Part shown: positions 1 through 5,973 of the stretch, one piece after another
Layout: the number at the start of each line of letters is the position of its first letter
Position numbering within the stretch: the stretch's first letter is position 1
DNA from: Flavobacteriales bacterium
Lineage (GTDB): Bacteria > Bacteroidota > Bacteroidia > Flavobacteriales > Flavobacteriaceae
Length of the DNA: 12,179 nt
Direction of reading: 5' to 3'
NCBI GenBank assembly: GCA_015494775.1
Contig: WGAP01000075.1
Coordinates: 1-12,179 of the forward strand
Notes under the pieces: model-generated
What the model saw: the letters and a program-made list of their open reading frames with translations, nothing else
The model's database searches: none
What the model was told of the DNA's origin: nothing
Translations under genes and position numbers: made by a program

Positions 1-629
1 AAAGGTTCGGACGAAAGCAGCACTACCTCGGGATTGAGCCGTTGCAACTGCGCCTCGTCCAGCACGGGATAACGCTCTTGTGTAACCGTATTCCTGAACC
101 CGGCCATGCGGAGCATGGTGTTGATAAATGTCTTTTGTCCGGCAGCCATCCACGGATTGCGCCAAATCAGGTAAAGCACATCCACCGGCGGCAAAGGCGG
201 GCGGAAATTTTCGCGCCGCCCTTCCAATTGCTCCACGATGCCGCGGGCTTGCCGTTGCCGGCCGGTAAGCAGCCCTACTTGTTCAATCCACCGCAAATTA
301 TCTTCCCAGCTAACCACATCGCTCACATACACGGGCACGTGCCGGCGAAGGGCTTCCACGGCTTCACGTGTGTTTTCCTCCTTGTTGGCCAAAATCAAAT
401 CGGGTTGCAGGGAAAGAATGCGCTCGATTTTCGGATCTTTGGTGCCGCCGATAACGGTTTTTTGTTTTTTCCATCCGGACGGATATTTGCAAAAACGGGT
501 AACGCCCAGGGTTTCCCGTTCCAATCCCAAACTGTGCAGCAGGTAGGTTTGCGAAGGAAAAAGCGAAACCAATCGCCGGTAAACCTTGCTGTCGTCGAAC
601 ACTTGTCCCGTGGCGTCTCGGAAATTCAT
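1..629 (-). CDS. ABC-transporter-type substrate-binding protein (helical backbone metal receptor, BtuF/FecB-like), 3' end cut off
   Basis: Reading the minus strand from the ATG at 629 gives about 209 codons without a stop, running off the left edge. The product resembles the BtuF/FecB-type periplasmic-binding family (cobalamin, haem or iron-siderophore receptors). Visible family features are SLFPSQTYLLHSLGL (about residues 22-36), GVTRFCKYP (42-50), VIGGTKDPKIERILSLQPDLILANKEEN (59-86, lobe 1) and the late NPEVVLLSSEP segment. The protein begins directly with the domain (MNFRDATGQ) and shows no signal peptide, so where it acts is unclear. The reading frame stays open upstream to another ATG at 698, but those 23 extra residues do not look like the family, and a -7 box at 647-654 favours the 629 start. 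The ligand cannot be told from sequence. It is transcribed divergently from gpsA. Confidence 0.85.
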   Translation of the reverse strand, partial: MNFRDATGQVFDDSKVYRRLVSLFPSQTYLLHSLGLERETLGVTRFCKYPSGWKKQKTVIGGTKDPKIERILSLQPDLILANKEENTREAVEALRRHVPVYVSDVVSWEDNLRWIEQVGLLTGRQRQARGIVEQLEGRRENFRPPLPPVDVLYLIWRNPWMAAGQKTFINTMLRMAGFRNTVTQERYPVLDEAQLQRLNPEVVLLSSEP

Positions 630-646
630 AGGCCGGATGATTTGGA

Positions 647-654
647 CAAAGATA
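647..654 (-). promoter_or_regulatory. Bacteroidota -7 box (TATCTTTG) for the substrate-binding protein gene
   Basis: The minus strand from 654 to 647 reads TATCTTTG, a full match to the TAnnTTTG -7 consensus of the Bacteroidota primary sigma factor. It lies 17 bases before the ATG at 629, implying a leader of roughly 10 nt. I see no convincing -33 TTTG at the usual 19-21 base distance, so this rests on the -7 box and position alone. Confidence 0.5.
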
Positions 655-675
655 ATGTAAGCGGTGTGTTTTTCG

Positions 676-683
676 TAACTTTG
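676..683 (+). promoter_or_regulatory. Bacteroidota -7 box (TAACTTTG) for gpsA
   Basis: TAACTTTG matches TAnnTTTG exactly and ends 13 bases before the gpsA ATG at 697, implying a very short leader. No clear -33 TTTG is visible at the usual spacing. With the opposite-strand box at 647-654 it forms a back-to-back promoter pair in the 67-bp gap 630-696. Confidence 0.5.
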
Positions 684-696
684 AAAAAATTTGTTC

Positions 697-1698
697 ATGA
701 GCGAATTTCCCGAAATAGCCGTTTTGGGCAGTGGCAGTTGGGCTACGGCTTTGGTCAAAATGCTGAGCGAAAATTTGCCCCGCGTGCATTGGTTTGTGCG
801 CTCGGAATACACGGCCGAACATATCCGCCGGCACGGGCATAATCCCAAATATGTTCCTTCGATTGAATTGAATCCCGAAAAATTGCGGCTGAGCACGTGC
901 ATAAACGATATTGTGGAAAGCGCCGAATACCTTATTGTGGCCATTCCTTCGGCTTATGTGGAAAAGGAAGTGAAAAAATTGAGCGTTCCCTTGACCGACA
1001 AAATCATTTTTTCGGCCGTCAAGGGGATTATTCCCGAAAGTTTACTGATATTGGGCGAGCATTTGGCCGAGCACTACGGCGTTCCGCCCAAAAATACGGG
1101 CGTGATTGCCGGCCCTTGCCATGCCGAAGAAGTGGCCATGGAACGGCTGTCGTATCTTACGGTGGGCAGCGGTCGCAAGGCCCAGGCACGCCACATGGCC
1201 GTGAGCTTGCAAACGCCCTACATTCGCACCACGCTGAGCAAGGACGTGTATGGCATCGAATGGGCCGCCGTGCTCAAAAACATCTATGCCATTGCCGCAG
1301 GTGTGGCCCACGGATTGGGCTATGGCGACAATTTCCAGGCCGTGTTGGTGAGCAATGCCATACGCGAAATGCGCCGATTTATTCGCAAAAATGTGGATAC
1401 CAAAAAACACAATATCATGCGCTCGGCCTATTTGGGCGATTTGCTCGTAACGGCCTATTCGGTATTTAGCCGCAACCGCATGTTCGGGAATATGATAGGC
1501 AAGGGCTACACGGTCAAATCCGCCATGATGGAAATGACCATGGTGGCCGAAGGTTATTATTCCACCAAAAGCGCCTTTTTGATCAACCGCGAACGCGGCG
1601 AAGCACGGGTCCCCATTATCGATGCCATGTATAACATCCTCTACAACGGCCAACCGGCCAAAAAGGTTTTTCTGAATTTAACCGAACAACTCGATTGA
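697..1698 (+). CDS. gpsA: Glycerol-3-phosphate dehydrogenase [NAD(P)+]
   Basis: Cytoplasmic enzyme that interconverts dihydroxyacetone phosphate and sn-glycerol-3-phosphate, the backbone for phospholipids. The product is 333 aa, the usual family length. The N-terminal Rossmann motif is G11-S-G13-SWA16. Further family signatures are SAVKG (106-110, with Lys109), GPCHAEEVA (139-147, the family GPxxAxE motif), VLKNIYAIAAG (192-202, with candidate catalytic Lys194), LGDLLVT (246-252) and SRNRMFG (258-264). The frame also has a TTG at 691, but the ATG at 697 fits the family and the promoter. This ATG and the alternative upstream start of the divergent gene share one CATG at 696-699. mutY follows after 13 bp, probably on the same transcript. 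Confidence 0.96.
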   Translation: MSEFPEIAVLGSGSWATALVKMLSENLPRVHWFVRSEYTAEHIRRHGHNPKYVPSIELNPEKLRLSTCINDIVESAEYLIVAIPSAYVEKEVKKLSVPLTDKIIFSAVKGIIPESLLILGEHLAEHYGVPPKNTGVIAGPCHAEEVAMERLSYLTVGSGRKAQARHMAVSLQTPYIRTTLSKDVYGIEWAAVLKNIYAIAAGVAHGLGYGDNFQAVLVSNAIREMRRFIRKNVDTKKHNIMRSAYLGDLLVTAYSVFSRNRMFGNMIGKGYTVKSAMMEMTMVAEGYYSTKSAFLINRERGEARVPIIDAMYNILYNGQPAKKVFLNLTEQLD

Positions 1699-1711
1699 TC
1701 CGCCCTTTTCT

Positions 1712-2833
1712 ATGATTTGCCGGAAAATAATGTTGGATTTTATGGAAAAATTACGTCCCGAGAAAAATACATCGCCCTATGCTACGGCTTTGGCGGATTG
1801 GTTTCGCACGGCGGCCCGCGATTTGCCTTGGCGGCGCACGCACGACGCCTACCGTATTTGGCTTTCGGAAATTGTCCTCCAACAAACCCGTGTGGAACAG
1901 GGCTTGCCTTATTATGAAAAATTCATTGCCCGTTATCCTACGATAAACCGTTTGGCCGCCGCTCCCGACGACGAAGTTTTTCGTCTATGGGAAGGTTTGG
2001 GTTATTACCGGCGGGCCAAAAATATGCTCGGCGCGGCCCGCATTGTGGTGGAAAAACACAAAGGGCAATTTCCACGCTCCTACGATGAATTATTGCAACT
2101 TCCCGGCATAGGCCCTTATACGGCGGCAGCGGTGGCTTCCTTTGCCTTCGATGAACCGGTGGCCGTGGTGGACGGCAATGTGGCACGTGTGTTGGCCCGT
2201 TTTTTCGGTTATTCGGGCCCTGTGAACGCCGGTTCCGGCCCCAAGGATTTACGCCGGCTGGCCGAAACCTTTCTCGACCGTCGGAATCCGGGCCTGCACA
2301 ATCAGGCGGTCATGGAATTGGGCGCCTTGGTTTGCACCCCGCGCAATCCCCGGTGCGATGCTTGTCCGTTGAAATCGGGTTGCCGGGCCCGTGCCGAAGG
2401 CCGCACCGGTGAGTTGCCGGTCAAAAAGGCCGCGCGTCCCGTCCGTAACCGCAGGATGGATTACTTGCTCAGCATTCGCAACGGCCGGATAAGTGTGGAA
2501 AAACGAACGGACAACGATATTTGGCAAAATCTTTATCAATTTCCCTTGCGCGAAGGGCTTCCGGCTGCACGTGCCAAGGCCGCCCGCAGGTTGCGGGAAG
2601 CGTTCGGGCTGAAAAAACCGCCGCATTTTGCCGGCGATGCTACGCATTTGCTTACGCACCGTCGCTTGCTATTGCGTTTTTGGCTGACCGGCGAACTTTT
2701 GCCCGGTTATGAATACGTGCCTTTCGACAGGGTCGAAGGGCTTTCGTTTCCCATTGTATTGCGCAGGTTTTTGGCAGGAATAAAAAATAGTTCTAATTTT
2801 GAATTTGGCACTAAAAAAAATTTTACGGATTAA
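1712..2833 (+). CDS. mutY: A/G-specific adenine DNA glycosylase MutY
   Basis: Base-excision repair enzyme that removes adenine mispaired with 8-oxoguanine. Numbering from the ATG at 1712: WLSEIVLQQTRV (50-61) carries catalytic Glu53. The helix-hairpin-helix LPGIGPYTAAAVASFAF (130-146) leads to VDGNVARVLAR with catalytic Asp154. The iron-sulfur loop has Cys208, 215, 218 and 224 with the family spacing C-x6-C-x2-C-x5-C. The C-terminal third (about 240-355) is the NUDIX-like 8-oxoG recognition domain, including LLTHRRLLLRFW. In-frame ATGs at 1730 and 1742 are alternative starts. The 1742 start (363 aa) puts the catalytic Glu at residue 43, closer to the usual position, so the N-terminus is uncertain. 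The last 15 or so residues are low in complexity because the ssb promoter lies inside this end. Confidence 0.95.
   Translation: MICRKIMLDFMEKLRPEKNTSPYATALADWFRTAARDLPWRRTHDAYRIWLSEIVLQQTRVEQGLPYYEKFIARYPTINRLAAAPDDEVFRLWEGLGYYRRAKNMLGAARIVVEKHKGQFPRSYDELLQLPGIGPYTAAAVASFAFDEPVAVVDGNVARVLARFFGYSGPVNAGSGPKDLRRLAETFLDRRNPGLHNQAVMELGALVCTPRNPRCDACPLKSGCRARAEGRTGELPVKKAARPVRNRRMDYLLSIRNGRISVEKRTDNDIWQNLYQFPLREGLPAARAKAARRLREAFGLKKPPHFAGDATHLLTHRRLLLRFWLTGELLPGYEYVPFDRVEGLSFPIVLRRFLAGIKNSSNFEFGTKKNFTD
2770..2801 (+). promoter_or_regulatory. Promoter for ssb inside the 3' end of mutY (TTTG-N20-TAATTTTG)
   Basis: A -33 TTTG at 2770-2773, a 20-base spacer and a -7 TAATTTTG at 2794-2801 match the Bacteroidota primary promoter well. 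It lies in an AT-rich stretch about 50 bases before the ssb ATG and would let ssb be transcribed independently of gpsA-mutY. Confidence 0.65.
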
Positions 2834-2851
2834 TTTTAAGCACAATACACA

Positions 2852-3322
2852 ATGAATGGAAGTTTAAACAAAGTGATGATTATCGGCAATTTGGGTATGG
2901 ATCCCGAAATTCGCCATTTCGAAGACGGCAAATCCCTGGGACGTTTGCGTGTAGCCACCTCCGAAGTGTTTACCGACCGTTTCGGCGAACGCCGCGAACG
3001 CACCGAATGGCATACGGTGGTGGTGCGTAACCGCCTGGCCGAAATTTGCCACAAATATTTGCGCAAAGGAAGCAAAATCTATGTCGAAGGACGCATCCAA
3101 TACCGCGAATATACCGACAATAGCGGCCAACAACGTTTTGTAACCGAAATCGTGGCCACCAACCTGACTTTCCTGTCTCCACGGGCCAACAGGGACGAGC
3201 ATTACGCTCCGCGTCCGCAGCAGCAAGCCACCCCGCAGACCCCCGCGGAACCCCAAGCGCAAAATCCGGCGCCCGAAACGCCGCCCGCATCCGAAGAACC
3301 CGAAGACGACCTTCCCTTCTGA
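2852..3322 (+). CDS. ssb: Single-stranded DNA-binding protein
   Basis: Binds single-stranded DNA in replication, repair and recombination and recruits partner proteins through its tail. The product is 156 aa. The OB fold covers about residues 4-110: LNKVMIIGNLGMDPEIRHFEDGK at the start, TEWHTVVVRNRLAEICHKYLRKGSKIYVEGRIQYREY in the middle with conserved Trp53, and VTEIVATNLTFL at the end. A Pro/Gln-rich disordered linker (about 115-148) leads to the acidic tip EDDLPF (151-156), the standard partner-binding peptide. The start is the first in-frame ATG and aligns with the family. The gap after mutY is 18 bp and gldE begins 27 bp downstream. Confidence 0.97.
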   Translation: MNGSLNKVMIIGNLGMDPEIRHFEDGKSLGRLRVATSEVFTDRFGERRERTEWHTVVVRNRLAEICHKYLRKGSKIYVEGRIQYREYTDNSGQQRFVTEIVATNLTFLSPRANRDEHYAPRPQQQATPQTPAEPQAQNPAPETPPASEEPEDDLPF

Positions 3323-3349
3323 TGCCTTTGGCTCCTAAAAATCCTAGCA

Positions 3350-4636
3350 ATGGACACTGACATACCTCCGCCGGTGGTTTCCCATTTGTGGCTCTACCTG
3401 CTCGTTATCGTCCTGCTGTTGTTGCTGTCCGCTTTGATTTCGGGCTCCGAAGTGGCTTTTTTTTCGCTCAAAGAAAAGCCCGGCTGGGACGACCGGGCCG
3501 ACCCCAAAGGCCTCAAACGCATCAAACGGCTGCTGGAACGGCCTCAACTGCTGCTGGCCACCATCCTTACGACCAACAACCTGGTCAATATCACCATTGT
3601 GATTATTTCCACCTATTTGGTGGATCACTGGATGCACGATAGTGCCGGATGGTTGCGTTTTGTGGTCGAAGTGGTGGTGATAACGGCCGTTATCCTGTTT
3701 TTCGGTGAAATTTTGCCCAAGGTTTTTGCCACGCGCAACGACCTGCTCTTTGCCCGCCGCACGGCCCGGTTGTTGGACGTTTTCCAAAAAATATTCGCCG
3801 TGTTTACCGTGCCCATGGTGGCGCTGACCCGGCGTGTGCAAAAGTATTTGCGCGACGAAGAACAACATTTTTCGCACGAAGAGCTCTCGCACGTGCTCGA
3901 AATGGCCCGCCCGCAGTCCACGCGCGACGAACAACGCATCCTATCGGGTATCATCCGTTTCGGTCAAACCGAAGCCAAGCAAATCATGAAACCCCGCGTG
4001 GACATTTTCGCCTTGGAAATAAACGAACCCTATGACCGGATACTGGAAAAAATCAGCCGGCAGGGCTATTCGCGCATTCCGGTTTACGAAGGCGATTTGG
4101 ACCACATCAAAGGCATTTTGTTTGCCAAGGATTTGTTGCCTTATCTCAACCGCAAGGATTTCCGCTGGCAAAACCTTTTGCGACCGGCCTTTTTCGTGCC
4201 CGAAAGCATCAAACTCGACGATTTGTTGAAGGATTTCCAACGCAAGCATACCCACCTGGCCATTGTGGTGGACGAATACGGCGGAACGTCCGGACTTATC
4301 ACGCTCGAAGATGTGATCGAAGAAGTGCTGGGCGAAGAAATCCGCGACGAATACGACAAGGAAAAATTACCCTACCGCCGCGTGAACAAAAACACCTATT
4401 TGTTCGAAGGCAAAACGCCCTTGAAGGATTTTTACAAATACCTTTCCCTGGACGACGAACAAATCGATGCCTTCGAAACCGCCAAAGGCCCCACCGAAAC
4501 CCTGGCCGGATTTTTGCTCGAACTCACCGGCGATTTGCCCCGTGCGGGCGACAAAATACGCTTCGGTAATTTTACGTTTACGGTCAGGGATGTGCACAAC
4601 CACCGATTGGACAAAATTCTGGTAACCCGCCGATGA
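3350..4636 (+). CDS. gldE: GldE: gliding-motility-associated CBS/CorC-type membrane protein
   Basis: Inner-membrane protein of the CNNM/CorC (hemolysin C-like) family. The Bacteroidota member next to gldD is called GldE. The 428-aa product has four predicted membrane segments in the N-terminal DUF21 region (about 12-34, 66-92, 102-128, 140-162), a tandem CBS pair (about 213-335) and a CorC_HlyC-type C-terminal domain (about 343-427). Visible signatures are ALISGSEVAFFSL (28-40), IMKPRVDIF (212-220), GYSRIPVYEG (239-248) and DEYGGTSGLITLEDVIEEVLGE (308-329). The family has been linked to Mg2+/divalent cation handling and, in gliders, to supporting GldD. The biochemical role here is inferred. 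Its TGA overlaps the gldD ATG as ATGA, so the two are probably translationally coupled. Presence does not prove gliding, since non-gliding Bacteroidota also carry the pair. Confidence 0.9.
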   Translation: MDTDIPPPVVSHLWLYLLVIVLLLLLSALISGSEVAFFSLKEKPGWDDRADPKGLKRIKRLLERPQLLLATILTTNNLVNITIVIISTYLVDHWMHDSAGWLRFVVEVVVITAVILFFGEILPKVFATRNDLLFARRTARLLDVFQKIFAVFTVPMVALTRRVQKYLRDEEQHFSHEELSHVLEMARPQSTRDEQRILSGIIRFGQTEAKQIMKPRVDIFALEINEPYDRILEKISRQGYSRIPVYEGDLDHIKGILFAKDLLPYLNRKDFRWQNLLRPAFFVPESIKLDDLLKDFQRKHTHLAIVVDEYGGTSGLITLEDVIEEVLGEEIRDEYDKEKLPYRRVNKNTYLFEGKTPLKDFYKYLSLDDEQIDAFETAKGPTETLAGFLLELTGDLPRAGDKIRFGNFTFTVRDVHNHRLDKILVTRR

Positions 4637-5196
4637 AAAAACTTGGATTAATCGCCTTGGCCCTGCTGTGGATGCTGACCGGATGCCGGCACGAAACGCC
4701 CATACCCAAGCCCCGCGCCATGCTTCGGCTGGAATATCCGCCGGCGGCTTACGAAAAATTCGCGCATTCGTCCTATCCCTTCACCTTCGACAAATCCATC
4801 TATGCGCGGGTCGAAGCCAAGGCCGATACGGCGCTCAACCTTTATTATCCCGCCATGAAGGCCCGAATTTATATGACCTATGCGCCCGTGCACGGCAATT
4901 TGCGCCGCTTGCTTTCCGATGCCGACAAACTGACCTACAAACACGCCGTCAAGGCCGACGATTTCAAGCACCGCATTTATACCGACGACCGGCGCCGGAT
5001 TTTTGCACGTATCAGTTTGGTATCGGGCAATGCGGCCTCGCCCTTGCAATTTCTCATCACCGACAGCACGCGCCATTTTGTAACCGGTTCGCTTTATTTC
5101 CGGGCCGTGCCCAACTACGACAGCATCCGTCCGCCCTTGGAATATATCCGCCGCGACGTGCAACGCTTGGTGGAAAGTTGGCGCTGGAAGGATTGA
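4633..5196 (+). CDS. gldD: Gliding motility lipoprotein GldD
   Basis: The 187-aa product begins with a lipoprotein signal peptide: MKK, a hydrophobic core (LGLIALALLWM) and lipobox MLTGC with Cys18 as the predicted lipidation site. The mature part matches GldD, with PKPRAMLRLEYPPAAY (26-41), YPFTFDKS, KARIYMTYAPV, GNAASPLQFLITDSTRHFVTGSLYF and PNYDSIRPPLEYIRRDVQRLVE near the C-terminus. GldD is needed for gliding and type IX-dependent surface function in flavobacteria. Its molecular activity is not established, and a broader envelope role is likely in non-gliders. It is the last gene of the plus-strand series, and repeat DNA begins within about 10 bp of its stop. Confidence 0.93.
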   Translation: MKKLGLIALALLWMLTGCRHETPIPKPRAMLRLEYPPAAYEKFAHSSYPFTFDKSIYARVEAKADTALNLYYPAMKARIYMTYAPVHGNLRRLLSDADKLTYKHAVKADDFKHRIYTDDRRRIFARISLVSGNAASPLQFLITDSTRHFVTGSLYFRAVPNYDSIRPPLEYIRRDVQRLVESWRWKD

Positions 5197-5204
5197 TTTT
5201 TTTG

Positions 5205-5405
5205 TTTGGGCGCCCGGCCGCTCTCATTCATGCAGGCCGCCGGCTTTCGCCAAGGGCTCATCCGGCGGCGCATTCATGAGGCGCCCGCCGGGCTGTCCGC
5301 TCAAATGCGCGGGCGGCCCGCTCTTGCCCTGCGGGCGTGGCGGACGTGGCTTCCTGTCGGTCGCCCCGCCGCCACGGCAGGCCTGCGGCGCGCCGCCCGC
5401 GCATA
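5205..5405. repeat. GC-rich noncoding hairpin cluster after gldD
   Basis: No convincing gene. Open frames here are short and consist mostly of Ala, Arg, Gly and Pro. Direct inverted repeats are GCCGCCGG (5236-5243) with CCGGCGGC (5262-5269), GCGGGC-G-GCCCGC (5309-5321), and GTGGCGG (5338-5344) with CCGCCAC (5369-5375). The base composition is clearly more GC-rich than the neighbouring genes. It may be another dispersed repeat or degenerate mobile DNA; its identity is unknown. Confidence 0.5.
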
Positions 5406-5431
5406 ACCGCTCCCATCCCTGGCGCAACATA

Positions 5432-5477
5432 GGTCGCTGAGTGATTTTTGCGTAGCAAAAATTGTATCGAAGCGACC
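5432..5477 (+). repeat. REP-like unit 1 (plus type)
   Basis: Outer arms GGTCGCT (5432-5438) and AGCGACC (5471-5477); inner stem ATTTTTGC (5444-5451), GTA loop, GCAAAAAT (5455-5462). All 46 bases are identical to unit 5. Confidence 0.85.
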
Positions 5478-5492
5478 GAGATTGACCGGCCG

Positions 5493-5537
5493 GGGCTTCG
5501 AATACACTGCTCACTACGTTCGCAGCACTCAGTCACC
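5493..5537 (-). repeat. REP-like unit 2 (minus type)
   Basis: On the minus strand it begins GGTGACTGAGTG, has a CTGC..GCAG inner stem and ends TGTATTCGAAGCCC. The outer arms no longer pair well, unlike units 1, 3, 4 and 5. TGTATTCGAAG has one extra T relative to the other units. Confidence 0.75.
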
Positions 5538-5546
5538 TGTTTTGTA

Positions 5547-5590
5547 GGTCATTGAGTGATTTTGCAAAGCAAAATCGTATCGAAATGACC
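5547..5590 (+). repeat. REP-like unit 3 (plus type)
   Basis: Outer arms GGTCATT and AATGACC; inner stem ATTTTGC (5559-5565), AAA loop, GCAAAAT (5569-5575). It differs from units 1 and 5 at two outer-arm positions, both compensated on the other arm. Confidence 0.85.
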
Positions 5591-5604
5591 GAATTGTATG
5601 ACTA

Positions 5605-5647
5605 GTGCCTTCGATACACTGCACCTTTGGCGCAGCACTCAGGCACC
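5605..5647 (-). repeat. REP-like unit 4 (minus type)
   Basis: On the plus strand GTGCCT (5605-5610) pairs with AGGCAC (5641-5646). The inner stem on the minus strand is CTGCGCC-AAA-GGTGCAG with one G-T pair. Confidence 0.82.
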
Positions 5648-5656
5648 TGTTTTGGT

Positions 5657-5702
5657 GGTCGCTGAGTGATTTTTGCGTAGCAAAAATTGTATCGAAGCGA
5701 CC
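5657..5702 (+). repeat. REP-like unit 5 (plus type), exact copy of unit 1
   Basis: Base-for-base identical to 5432-5477 over 46 bp. This points to recent amplification, gene conversion or strong constraint, since unit 3 between them has diverged. Confidence 0.87.
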
Positions 5703-5712
5703 GGCCGGCCGG

Positions 5713-5750
5713 GGCTTCGGTACACCATGGCTTTGCCGTGGCACTCAGCC
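5713..5750 (-). repeat. REP-like unit 6 (minus type, shortened outer arms)
   Basis: On the minus strand it starts GGCTGAGTG, has inner stem CCACGGC-AAA-GCCATGG (one G-T pair) and ends TGTACCGAAGCC. The outer pairing is reduced to GGCT/AGCC. Last unit of the array. Confidence 0.75.
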
Positions 5751-5775
5751 GTCGGTCTTTCCCTACGATAGGGTC

Positions 5776-5945
5776 TTATTAAGGGGGCGCCGGCCCGCGC
5801 GACAGCGCGGAGCCGGCGGCGCAAAACCCGGCGAAATGGCACGAAAATGTCTTGTGGCATTGTTCCTTCGCCATTGTTTGGATTATCCCGATAAACTTTG
5901 CGCCGCCGGTCGCGGAGCTTCGCTCCGCGCCGGCGCCCCTAATAA
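5776..5945. mobile_element. MITE-like 170-bp element with GC-rich terminal inverted repeats
   Basis: The left end TTATTAAGGGGGCGCCGGC and the inverted right end (TTATTAGGGGCGCCGGC on the other strand) form terminal inverted repeats of about 17-19 bp that differ by small indels. Inside each end is a further hairpin: CCGCGC-GACA-GCGCGG (5795-5810) on the left and CGCGGAGC-TTC-GCTCCGCG (5911-5929) on the right. The arms continue inward as GCCGGCGGCGCAAA and TTTGCGCCGCCGG, so almost 50 bp of each side is complementary. The centre (about 5826-5896) is unremarkable and codes for nothing convincing. Size and layout suit a non-autonomous mobile element or a double-stem repeat; no target duplication is certain. 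Confidence 0.5.
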
Positions 5946-5973
5946 AACCCGCGCCAGCGGGCGCAGCGGTATC

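Larger units (their letters stand above)
5432..5750. repeat. REP/BIME-like array: six palindromic units in alternating orientation
   Basis: Six related 38-46 bp units lie at 5432-5477 (+), 5493-5537 (-), 5547-5590 (+), 5605-5647 (-), 5657-5702 (+) and 5713-5750 (-). Read in unit orientation they follow the plan GGT..CTGAGTG, inner hairpin, TGTATCGAAG..CC. Plus units have an AT-rich inner stem (ATTTTTGC/GCAAAAAT); minus units have a GC-rich one (CTGC..GCAG or CCACGGC/GCCATGG). The plus-minus pair repeats three times in tandem with periods of 115 and 110 bp. The 9-base linkers after the second and fourth units are nearly the same (TGTTTTGTA, TGTTTTGGT). Such palindrome pairs between convergent genes are the organisation of bacterial interspersed mosaic elements (BIMEs). 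No REP-associated transposase gene is in the window. Confidence 0.8.

Noticed and set aside
42..842. 266-codon open frame on the plus strand
   Set aside because: It is antisense to the substrate-binding protein and overlaps gpsA in another frame; both of those match known families.
5444..5462. Classical intrinsic terminator for gldD at REP-like unit 1
   Set aside because: The stem is AT-rich, has no T-run immediately after it, and lies about 250 bp after the gldD stop. A weak terminating effect is possible but cannot be called.
5432..5750. CRISPR array
   Set aside because: The repeats alternate in orientation, spacers are only 9-15 bp and partly alike, and no cas gene is present.
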